This document shows, one piece after another, positions 59,301 through 64,000 of a stretch of DNA of 64,000 nt. The position numbers and the translations under genes were made by a program. Every line of letters starts with the position of its first letter. Position 1 is the first letter of the stretch. The notes below the pieces were generated by a model, which worked only from the letters and a program-made list of their open reading frames with translations, had not been told where the DNA came from and made no database searches. Origin of the DNA: Aselliscus stoliczkanus (Eukaryota; Chordata; Mammalia; Chiroptera; Hipposideridae); contig CM066733.1 of assembly GCA_033961575.1 (NCBI GenBank), positions 139,426,421 to 139,490,420 on the forward strand, in the 5' to 3' direction.

Positions 59301-59819
59301 GGGACGTTGGAATTCCATGCTTAAAACATTTGCTGCCTGCCAATGTCTGTTTTTCTTCTCTGTTCATGTGTTTAAAAACAAAATCATCTTCAAGTGTACT
59401 GAAAAACTAAAATGTTCCATAACTATCCTTATTGACATTAAGTGATTTCTTATGTCTCCATATAACGAATTTTACAGGATTAACGTCTCATAATTACCAC
59501 GAAGGCTTGATTATGGAGTGGAAGCTCCAAACCCCAGACAGGAAGGATGAGAACCAGGTTAACTGAGGTGCAGGGTGTGCGTGTCCCCTTCCCATGGTCG
59601 CAGCAGGTCACCGGAGGCGACTCCAGTGGCTGCTGGTTAAGTGGAAACAGCTTCACTCCCGTGTGCTACCTGAGGTTACAGAATTGCTCCCCCGCTCCGT
59701 CTCTCTGTAGGGCAGGGCACAGATGAGTCCCAGAAAAGAACTGACCGTGACCAGTGCCGTGGGAGCTCTGCTACAGAACAGGGCCCTGGAGGCCACAAGT
59801 GTGGCCCCAACCAGGCCAG
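26513..59819 (+). CDS. ZC2HC1B: ZC2HC1B zinc finger C2HC-type containing 1B (3' end outside window)
   Basis: A small zinc-finger protein of unknown molecular function. Six coding exons are readable here and join in frame to 199 codons plus one base. The predicted protein starts MARAQPFLADGNQELFPCEV. Two C2HC fingers of spacing CX2CX11HX3C are intact: Cys18-Cys21-His33-Cys37 and Cys121-Cys124-His136-Cys140. Between them lie a basic linker (KKRKPFNSLKQRLQGTDIP), a conserved NWRQQHEDFINAIRSAKQ block and a proline run (QPPPPPS). The C-terminal part reads PRKELTVTSAVGALLQNRAL. The human protein, as I recall it, is about 222 residues, so some 20-25 residues are missing; the last exon is not recognised before 64000. 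No breaks are seen. It lies tail-to-head after LTV1 with under 1 kb between stop and start, and no CpG island marks its own promoter. Confidence 0.93.
27023..27447 (+). mobile_element. Full-length tRNA-headed SINE (about 0.43 kb)
   Basis: Runs from GGGCCGGCCGAATGGCACAT to 'CCCCAATTAAAATC' and A-run. Perfect 16-bp duplications AAAACTGCACATTACA flank it (27007-27022 and 27448-27463), which marks a young insertion. Confidence 0.95.
27770..28090 (+). mobile_element. L2 LINE 3' fragment
   Basis: The order 'ctgcctgaagtgccc', 'ccttcaaggttgtgccc', 'agcac…tactggcg', 'tatccccagggtctagaacagtgcctggcatttgg' follows the L2 3' end. It is diverged. Confidence 0.7.
29385..30450 (-). mobile_element. Antisense L1 3' ends and older L1-type sequence
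   Basis: Two modules begin alike, 'tattagtttcaggtgta' at about 29414 and 29623, and continue as the complement of bat/mammal L1 3' UTR ends. From about 29900 to 30450 the sequence ('ttccctcagaaattt', 'aaatttcacaatgatg', 'cattgtgctgg', 'ccttctattgagtttttcat') resembles an older antisense L1/HAL1-type segment. Confidence 0.7.
30800..31435 (+). mobile_element. Tigger (pogo-type) DNA transposon with transposase N-terminus
   Basis: Around 31085 the frame reads MSPKNIIEVLSSVSKCRKAV followed by MCLMEQI, the decayed start of a Tigger transposase (CENPB-like DNA-binding N-terminus). The frame stops at 31198-31200. The end 'ccacaaatactgaaaatcaacc' is a decayed terminal consensus. The catalytic DDE domain is missing. 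Confidence 0.75.
32681..32760. repeat. (AT)n-(AC)n microsatellite
   Basis: TA units (32681-32699) followed by CA/CAC-rich and TA-rich dinucleotide sequence. Confidence 0.9.
33016..33473 (+). mobile_element. Full-length tRNA-headed SINE (about 0.46 kb)
   Basis: Head GGGCCAGCCAAGTGGCACG; tail CCCCAATAAAATCTTTAAAA then (CAAA)n. Perfect 13-bp duplications CAAAAACATGCAG at 33003-33015 and 33474-33486. It includes a partial internal duplication 'accaa(c)gtgggccagtga' at 33300-33342. Confidence 0.95.
33505..34080 (-). mobile_element. Old L1 3' segment, antisense
   Basis: 'aagttgcaaaatagtacagagagatccc', 'caagtggaatcatgtagtatgtgacc', 'actgatgagtagtattccagggtatgg' and 'attgaagggcattg' are the complement of the old L1M 3' region. 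Confidence 0.8.
34400..34625 (+). mobile_element. MIR SINE fossil
   Basis: 'gagactccagttcaagtctcag', 'tggtcttcgagaagtcaccc', 'tttgttttcttatctgtaaaat' and 'ggattgctgtgaggaacaaatgag' follow MIR order. Confidence 0.8.
34945..35480 (+). mobile_element. L2 LINE 3' region
   Basis: 'ccatgacctcttccctgg', 'tagccccgacctccctcat', 'ctatttcaaactcagtatttccaaagctgaggtcat' match the L2 ORF 3' portion and UTR. A further L2/MIR-like 3' end is at about 35700-35800. Confidence 0.75.
35801..36739 (+). other. Intron 1 unique stretch before exon 2
   Basis: No repeat with clear identity and no coding exon is recognised in 35930-36700. The 114-codon + strand frame at 35974-36318 has no recognisable domain and no splice or promoter support. 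Confidence 0.5.
36740..36801 (+). CDS. ZC2HC1B: ZC2HC1B exon 2
   Basis: Residues 10-30: DGNQELFPCEVCGRRFAADV then L. It carries the first two cysteines of finger 1 (Cys18, Cys21). Acceptor TTATACAG; donor GTAAAC. Confidence 0.95.
37885..38016. repeat. (CT)n / (CCCT)n pyrimidine tract
   Basis: About 28 CT units followed by CCCT/CCCTCC-rich sequence, over 130 bases of almost pure pyrimidine on the + strand. It lies directly upstream of a SINE. Confidence 0.95.
38042..38159 (+). mobile_element. Short tRNA-derived SINE (head-only form)
   Basis: Head GTGGCCGGCGGAGTGGCGAG, B box GGTTCGGATCC, ends 'GACACTGCCCTCT' and an (AAATA)-type tail. Duplications AAAATGGTGTG[G/A]CTTG at 38026-38041 and 38160-38175 with one mismatch. 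Confidence 0.93.
38463..39064 (+). repeat. Duplicate of the LTV1 3' UTR/flank inside ZC2HC1B intron 2
   Basis: Direct, same-strand copy of 25687-26262 about 12.8 kb downstream, roughly 0.6 kb with small indels. It keeps an AATAAA (38510-38515) and the 'cagtgagtacctg' end block. No LTV1 coding sequence is included and there is no poly(A) tail, so it is not a processed retrocopy of LTV1 mRNA. Confidence 0.92.
39351..39470 (+). CDS. ZC2HC1B: ZC2HC1B exon 3
   Basis: Residues 31-70: ERHGPICRKLLNKKRKPFNS to RRAPQSK. It supplies His33 and Cys37 of finger 1 and the basic linker. Acceptor TCTTCTAG; donor GTATTA (weak). Confidence 0.95.
40009..40147 (+). CDS. ZC2HC1B: ZC2HC1B exon 4
   Basis: Residues 71-116 plus one base of Asp117: AQPVRKANWRQQHEDFINAI to PPPPPSINP. 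Acceptor TTTTGTAG; donor GTGTGT. Confidence 0.95.
40520..42305 (-). mobile_element. Old L1, antisense (3' part)
   Basis: The complement of L1 ORF2 end and 3' UTR: 'tatcagatttggattttcagtattttctccca', 'atcattgcaaaatccaatgtcat', 'ctttgatccaggttgagtt', 'gattgttttggctattt', 'tccaatccatgaatagg'. Many indels; not coding. Its sense partner 42310-52150 covers overlapping L1 regions, so this is a separate insertion and not a 5' inversion. Confidence 0.85.
43106..43520 (-). mobile_element. Diverged full-length SINE
   Basis: Minus-strand member of the long SINE family with a decayed tail. 11-bp duplications ATTGTGTTTTG at 43095-43105 and 43524-43534. Confidence 0.88.
43726..44175 (-). mobile_element. 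Full-length tRNA-headed SINE in L1
   Basis: Head GGGCAGGCCGAGTGGCGCAT (near 44175), tail CCCCAATAAAATCTTTAAAA (near 43731). Perfect 15-bp duplications TAGGGCAAGTATTAT at 43711-43725 and 44176-44190. It interrupts the old L1. Confidence 0.95.
44954..45883 (+). mobile_element. RTE/BovB-like LINE 3' fragment
   Basis: Reverse-transcriptase signs are readable: GVRQDCILSPYLFNLYAEYI at about 44970, a YADD-type 'LRYADDTILLADSS' at about 45098, 'RMRLGRAAMEELGKI' at about 45355, and a C-terminal block near 45830 (LWTSLTHRVTRSQ). The end 'gggtcaccaggagtcagagcc' is the RTE/BovB-type 3' terminus. Duplication AAGAAAATAA at 44944-44953 and 45884-45893. All frames are broken by stops and shifts. Confidence 0.88.
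48115..48225 (+). mobile_element. Short tRNA-derived SINE inserted in L1 ORF1
   Basis: Head GGGCCGGCCGAGTGGCGCAG, intact A and B boxes, about 18-A tail, perfect 14-bp duplications AGACATATAATTAA at 48101-48114 and 48226-48239. This is the cleanest and probably youngest short copy here. Confidence 0.96.
49374..49452. mobile_element. 79-bp mariner MITE (MADE1-like architecture)
   Basis: Terminal inverted repeats TTGGGTTGTC[A/G]GAAAAGT match at 17 of 18 positions. The element is flanked by TA on both sides (49372-49373 and 49453-49454), the mariner target site. There is no coding capacity. Size and terminal sequence resemble the human Hsmar1-derived MADE1 element. Confidence 0.9.
49737..50303 (-). 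mobile_element. Mariner DNA transposon, internally deleted
   Basis: Inverted ends GGTCTGACAATTAAGTTTGC and its complement GCATACTTAATTGTCAGACC bound about 0.57 kb. A full mariner is about 1.3 kb. On the minus strand (50111-49869) the transposase C-terminal half reads HHNNTPAHMAPSVRLFLASK, then YLPDLFPSDVFLYLKIKEIL. The N-terminal DNA-binding half is missing. Of the catalytic residues, the third Asp (PSD) is present, but the HDN Asp is replaced by Asn, so it could not be active. Confidence 0.92.
50302..50336. repeat. (GT)n microsatellite at the mariner right end
   Basis: About 17 GT units directly at the mariner terminus. The left end (49715-49735) abuts CA-rich sequence, its complement. Confidence 0.95.
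52188..52645 (+). mobile_element. Full-length SINE, left arm of inverted pair
   Basis: Head GGGCCGGCCGAGTGGCGCAT, tail CCCCAATAAAATCTTTAAAA plus A-run. It has two subfamily marks: ATCCCACATGAGGGCC (lacking an AT pair) and 'gataccaacagtgaag' (lacking 'atgggcc'). It lies just past the 3' end of the old L1. Confidence 0.95.
52646..53613. other. Spacer between inverted SINEs
   Basis: About 0.97 kb of AT-rich sequence; no exon or repeat recognised. Confidence 0.6.
53614..54066 (-). mobile_element. Full-length SINE, right arm of inverted pair
   Basis: Same subfamily as 52188-52645 with the same two marks, in opposite orientation, and near-identical by eye (about a dozen differences over 430 bases). 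Duplications TGTCGTCCAACTTTT at 53599-53613 and 54067-54081. A 25-plus T run marks its poly(A) tail. Confidence 0.96.
54700..54890 (-). mobile_element. MIR SINE fossil
   Basis: Reverse MIR signs: 'ttaactttcacaaccaaccgatgaaataggtg', 'gaagttgagtaacttgcccaag', 'cacacatagtaagtgaagagctgggg'. Confidence 0.8.
54891..56248. other. End of intron 4, no gene seen
   Basis: A weak MIR/L2-like 3' end ('acagtgcctggcacatcac') lies near 54990. The rest is unique-looking. The polypyrimidine tract of exon 5's acceptor is short. Confidence 0.55.
56249..56388 (+). CDS. ZC2HC1B: ZC2HC1B exon 5
   Basis: Completes Asp117 and encodes to residue 163: DYIQCPYCMRRFNENAANRH then INFCKDQSSRRVFNPAQTAA. It holds the whole of finger 2 (Cys121, Cys124, His136, Cys140). 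Acceptor ACACTCAG; donor GTAAAT. Confidence 0.97.
56389..59710 (+). other. ZC2HC1B: ZC2HC1B intron 5
   Basis: 3.3-kb GT-AG intron. A MIR fossil lies near 58195-58355. The stretch 58820-58880 is G-rich ('gggggcgggggagtgcgggtgggggaatggggggg', a possible G-quadruplex). Otherwise unique-looking. Confidence 0.85.
58195..58355 (+). mobile_element. MIR SINE fossil
   Basis: 'gaccggattctgcaatc', 'cagggtttgactttcagcgctac', 'cttggacaagttacttaaattctttgag' follow MIR order. Confidence 0.75.
59711..59819 (+). CDS. ZC2HC1B: ZC2HC1B exon 6
   Basis: Residues 164-199 plus one base: GRAQMSPRKELTVTSAVGAL to VAPTRP. Acceptor CTCTGTAG; donor GTGAGT. The next exon is not recognised in 59820-64000. Confidence 0.93.
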
Positions 59820-59955
59820 GTGAGTCAAAGTGGGCATCTCAACCACCAAAGGACTGGGTCAGAGGGGACCACTGTTGGCTCTGGGATCTGTCAGAAGCTG
59901 GCAAAATCTATAGCATCTAACGTTGCTTTTGGATATAAAGACATGTGGGTTTGTT

Positions 59956-60064
59956 TGCGGTTAAAGCTTACTGCCAAAAGGGAATATTTCCTAATTTATC
60001 AGGATTAGATATCTTTGACAATATGCAAAGTCATATCTGATTACAGCAGCAGGGTCTAGAACTA
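59956..60064 (+). repeat. Copy A of a roughly 100-bp direct repeat
   Basis: From 'aaagcttactgcc' to 'ggtctaga', it resembles 61459-61560 in the same orientation: 'agggaatattt', 'aggattagata', 'tgacaatatgca'. About 75-80% by eye. Confidence 0.7.
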
Positions 60065-60660
60065 TCATTTTCAAATAGCCAAGATACAGAAACAACCTAA
60101 GTGTCCATTGATGAATGAATGGATAAAGATGTGGTATATATACACAGTGGAATACTATTCAGGCATATAAAAGAAGGAAATCTGCCATCTGTGACAACAT
60201 AGATGGACACTTATGCTAAGTGAGATAAGTCAGGCAGAGAAAGACACATATTGTATGATCTCACTTATATGTGGAATCTAAAAAAGTCAAATTCATAAAA
60301 ACAGAGACTAGAATGGTGGTTTCCAGGGGTAGGGGTGTGGTGGGATAAATGGGGAGACGTTCAATGGATACAAACTTCCAATTAGAAGATGAATAAGCTC
60401 TGAGGATCGAATGTACAGCATGGCGACTGCAGTTAACAATACTGGATTACATACTTGAAAGTTGCTAAGAGAGCAAATCTTAGCTATTCTTACCACCGCA
60501 CACATAAAAGGTAGCTATGTGAGGTGCTGGGTATTAACTATTTTATTGTGGTCATCATTTCAGAATATATTTGTATATCAAATCATCATATTGTATACCT
60601 TATACAATGTTACATTTCATTCTATCACAATAGGCTGGGGGAAAAAAGAAAAACAAGGGA
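60065..60660 (+). mobile_element. L1 3' end (sense)
   Basis: 'aaatagccaagatacagaaacaacc', 'ggataaagatgtggtatatatac', 'tgatctcacttatatgtggaatc' and 'gaatggtggtttccaggggt' mark an L1MA-type 3' UTR. Confidence 0.9.
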
Positions 60661-60734
60661 GAGTTACCTTTCTAGAACTAAGTAATTTCTTCAAAGTTTC
60701 AGAAAGTCACAACCATCGCAATACTTACTATATT

Positions 60735-60855
60735 TTAGACCGATTTCATTTAATCCTCACAATAATCCTCCAAATGTTTTAATTTGCATAAAGGGAAACT
60801 GAGGCTTAGAGAAGATAGGTTATTTTTTCAAAGCACACGACTGGTAAATAGCAAA
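60735..60855 (-). mobile_element. MIR SINE fossil
   Basis: Reverse MIR core: 'tcatttaatcctcacaataatcctcc', 'aaagggaaactgaggcttagagaag'. Confidence 0.75.
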
Positions 60856-61244
60856 TTTACCTCCTGTGGGAAACCTGTGGATTAAATACCTCCTGTGCTC
60901 TTCCTCTTTACGGAACTGCATTCATAAACGTGGCATTCTTCTCTCTGATCAACGTGCAGCATGAAGGCAATATGAACTAATTCACAACCACACGGCACCT
61001 CTGACCAGGAGTCTTGTTTGGAAAACATTATCAGAACCAGAGTAGGAACAGCCAGTCCATAAATTAACAACCTACAAAAGTTTATTGTCATTCTTAAATT
61101 CCTCATGAGTTGCTTATGAGGGACTAAACATTGAATTGCTAGTTTAAAATTTCCCCATAGCCAAGTCATTAGTGTTTTTTTCCTAATCTGTGAAAACTTA
61201 TCAATGAGAGGTGGGTTTTCACACATACACACACAAATAATTCA

Positions 61245-61325
61245 AAATATATATATATATTGAATATATAAGAATATATGTTGAATATATATGAATTATA
61301 TAAATGAACATATATATTCATTTGG
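61245..61325. repeat. AT-rich (TATA)n repeat
   Basis: TA and GAATATATA-type units; low complexity. Confidence 0.85.
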
Positions 61326-61458
61326 TAAAACAAGTTTTTCTAAAGTATAATGATTAGTATCCTTCAGAAAAGGCAACTTTTTTATATATTCTTTTTTTTC
61401 AAAGAATGTATTATAATGTTTCCCTTCTAGTGAACAGCACTCCTTTGAGTTGGAGGTC

Positions 61459-61560
61459 AAAGCTTGTTTGCCAAGAGGGAATATTTCTGAATTCATTAGG
61501 ATTAGATAATTCTGACAATGTGCAATTCCAATCCGAGAATAGCAATGGGGCCTAGGACCT
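61459..61560 (+). repeat. Copy B of a roughly 100-bp direct repeat
   Basis: Counterpart of 59956-60064. It may be a local duplication or two copies of an unnamed old repeat. Confidence 0.7.
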
Positions 61561-61984
61561 TCGTTCCCTGGTCTATGAAGTCGGAAAGAGAGTGGGAATG
61601 GGAGAGGACAGCACGTCAGGTGGGGTGTTGAAAATAGAGTCTCCTTCCTTGAAATAAATGATTTCCTTAAAGCAGCAGTAAGGCATGACTGGCAAGGTCC
61701 TAAGTGAGGACTCAGAAGCCCATGTCTCGGTGCGTTAAGCAGAACGTTGTAAAGATGCCATTCTGATATTAGAAAATAGAAGAGTGGGCTGGTAGATCTA
61801 AGCAAATAGCATTGTATTTGCTTGTGACTCGTTAGTGGTGGTTTACATCCACTGTGATGTTGCTAAGCGAAAAGTCAAGTTCTTAAGATGGACCACACTG
61901 GGGTCTTCATATACCAGCACCTGAGCTCGCCTCCCACTGTTTCCTCTCAATCCAGCTCCAGTGGCTTCCCTTGAACATAATGGG

Positions 61985-62385
61985 CCTGCATACCCCTGGT
62001 TCAGGGCCTTTGCACTGGCTGCTCTCTCTGCTGAAAACCAAAACACTCCCCCACAAGCCTACACTTCTCACTGTACTCCCTCCAGATCTTTGCTGGCTTC
62101 ACAGTGAGAACCCTCAACTTCTGTATTTAAAATGAAGTCCTCAATAATTCCCTCTGTAGTTTTTTTTTTAATAGCACTTATCGCCATCTAATATTTAATA
62201 TATATTTTTTTGTTCCCCATCCCCCAACCCCCCCCAAAAAGAATGTAAGTTGTAAGAAGCCAGGCATCTACTTTGTCTGTTTTTTATTGCACTGCTATAT
62301 CCCTGCCTGTTAGAATTGTTCATGACATGTGAGGTGCTTGGTAAATACTTTTTGAATGAAATGATGAAAGAAAGTACATATCTTG
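61985..62385 (+). mobile_element. L2 LINE 3' end
   Basis: 'ggcctttgcactggctgctctctctgc', 'tttgtctgttttttattgcactgctatatcc' and 'gaggtgcttggtaaatactttttgaatgaa' are the classic L2 3' signs. Confidence 0.85.
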
Positions 62386-62684
62386 ATTCTATAATTTCTC
62401 ACTTAAGTCACTGGCATATAAATAGAATTGTCATGTTAATTAGTGTTAAGAGATAGCTTTCTGATTTGAGACTTAAGGTGCATTTTCAGTTTAATTTCTC
62501 ATTCTTGCCTGTGGCCTCACCTGCTTACATTTAAAACAAAACCCACCAGGGTTAGTGAGCTTTTAAATTAGTTACATTTCATTCAGAGCCATTCTGGGAA
62601 GGATGCAAAAGTATGTTGGGGTAGGGGGTGTTGAATTCTCAGAAATGTGTAAGGTTTGCAGAAAAGCACTGAGCGCCCTTTTTA

Positions 62685-62830
62685 AAAAAAATTAGTTTCA
62701 AGAGTACAAAACAATGTATGTCATAGTTATACATTTCACCACTCACAAAGTGATAACCGCTCTACCCCAATCTATTGCTCCTCTGTATATATATATATAT
62801 ATATTACAATTCCATTGACTGCCTTTTGTT
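62685..62830 (-). mobile_element. L1 3' end (antisense)
   Basis: 'attagtttcaagagtacaaaacaatg' and 'ctcacaaagtgataaccgc' are the complement of an L1 3' UTR, like those near 29414 and 49480. Confidence 0.7.
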
Positions 62831-62915
62831 AATAAAACAGGCCATTGTGTGAATCAGATTTGCATCTACTATCCATTGTTTTTATTCTGGTCAGTATTAA
62901 AATGTGATATAAAAG

Positions 62916-63397
62916 CTTTTTTTTTTTTTTTAAGATTTTATGGGGGAATTGGGGGAGGGGAACAGCGTTGGGGAATTGGGGGAGGGGAGCAGACAAGTTG
63001 CTGTCCATTTGTTCCTTAGTCTAGTTGTGGAGGACATTGCTTCACTGGCCCATGTTGGTATCATCATTGCGCTCTTCCCGGCTGAGGCAGATCACTCGTT
63101 GGCCCCCGAACAGCCACTCACGGTGGCTCTTGGCAGCTCACACTGGCTGCCAGCAGTTCACGCTGGCTACTGGCCACTCATGGCAGCTCATGGCAGCCCA
63201 CTGCAGCAGGGGCTGCAGCCTACACAAGTCGCCAGCAACTCATGGGAGCCCAGCTCCAGGGAGAACTGTTGTTCACCATCTTAGCTGTAGAGGGCAGTGT
63301 CACTGGCCCTCATGTGGGAGCCAAACCAGGGCCCTGAAGCTCAGAGCTGGCTTTCCCAAGCCTGCTCCCAACCAATGCGCCACTCAGCCGGCCCTTT
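62916..63397 (-). mobile_element. Full-length tRNA-headed SINE
   Basis: Head GGGCCGGCTGAGTGGCGCAT (near 63395), tail CCCCCATAAAATCTTAAAAA (near 62935). It shows the same tandem CTCACxCTGGCTxC body. Flanking duplication is obscured by poly(T) runs on both sides. Confidence 0.92.
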
Positions 63398-64000
63398 TTT
63401 TTTTTTTAAATGTCATTCAGCTTTGCTCTATCTAGATCAACAATTGGTAGTTTAGGTCACTTAGTGTCACCTGCCTTCCACACTAAATCCTATTATTTAT
63501 TGTCTTTCATCTAGCTGGTAGTTAACCCCCCAAAACTGTGACTTTCGTTCTTCAACTCTCTTGAGTAAAATATGCACTGAGTATCTCCCATGTATAATAT
63601 TTTGTTCTAAATTCACAGTCAGGGACGATACATGTATACAAGTCACAATCCTTATCCATCCAAGAGCCTTATGAGACAATAAAGAAAATTGTGCAGGAAA
63701 ATCCATGTGATATTACACGGAGTTGATACTTTTACACAGCTGCCATGCTTGTTTCTTCTGCCCATGGATTCTTAAAAGTCTAAGGGGAGAGCTGTCAATA
63801 TTTAACAGTGGGATGTAAAAGTCCTAGGGCTTACAAGAAAGAGATCGACTTTGCCCAGGCGGCTTTATAGCACTGGTGACTGTCTGAAAGAGGGGAAACT
63901 GTGGAGGTGGAGGCATTTCAGATGAGCTTTCAGGATAAGCTGGGTTTTGGCCAATGGAGAAAAGTTGCAAAAACCATGCACAGAGATGTGAAAATGAAAA
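63398..64000. other. Right end of window, no gene seen
   Basis: Unique-looking sequence; 63770-64000 resembles an unnamed ancient repeat. The terminal ZC2HC1B exon is not recognised here. Confidence 0.5.

Noticed and set aside
61296..61805. 169-codon minus-strand open frame, the longest in the window
   Set aside because: No recognisable domain, no promoter or splice context, and it runs through a local direct repeat and AT-rich sequence. A chance frame is more likely; conservation would be needed to revive it.
1..64000. CRISPR arrays, operons, prophage or other prokaryotic systems
   Set aside because: The window is clearly vertebrate. The only regular repeats are microsatellites and interspersed elements.

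Overview
This window is mammalian nuclear DNA. It shows spliced genes with GT-AG introns, one CpG-island promoter, fossil MIR, L2, L1, Tigger and mariner copies, and many young tRNA-headed SINEs. The SINEs point to a bat, most likely a rhinolophoid (horseshoe, leaf-nosed or false-vampire) bat. The elements at about 14570-14946, 20331-20472 and 5673-5783 look like my memory of the Rhin-1-type SINEs of that group. No vespertilionid Ves SINE is seen. Species is not assigned.

Layout. Positions 1 to about 5.4 kb are AT-rich and noncoding and end in clustered AATAAA signals. By synteny with human 6q24.2 (PHACTR2 - LTV1 - ZC2HC1B - PLAGL1) this is probably the end of the PHACTR2 3' UTR, but no PHACTR2 coding sequence lies here. 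From 5.4 to 12.3 kb is intergenic DNA with old repeats. A CpG island at about 12.53-13.23 kb drives LTV1, whose complete 11-exon coding sequence (485 codons plus stop, 12873-25545, + strand) encodes the 40S ribosome-assembly factor. ZC2HC1B begins less than 1 kb after the LTV1 stop. Six of its exons can be read (26513-59819, + strand), encoding two CX2CX11HX3C zinc fingers. The last exon(s) are not visible and probably lie beyond 64 kb.

The roughly 16 kb fourth intron of ZC2HC1B is a nested pile of transposable elements. An old sense L1 carries, inside it, SINEs, an RTE/BovB-like LINE fragment, a younger internally deleted L1 (itself holding a SINE and a 79-bp mariner MITE) and a deleted mariner. 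Target-site duplications can be read for most of these, so the order of events can be worked out.

Points most worth a second look: a 13-aspartate run in LTV1 exon 6; a roughly 0.6-kb direct duplication of the LTV1 3' end and downstream flank inside ZC2HC1B intron 2; a near-identical inverted SINE pair that could fold into a long hairpin; a perfect RFX X-box palindrome upstream of LTV1; and a short out-of-frame upstream ORF overlapping the ZC2HC1B start. I see no new gene system. The novelty here is in repeat biology and lineage-specific changes. All family and human-protein comparisons are from memory, not from a search.
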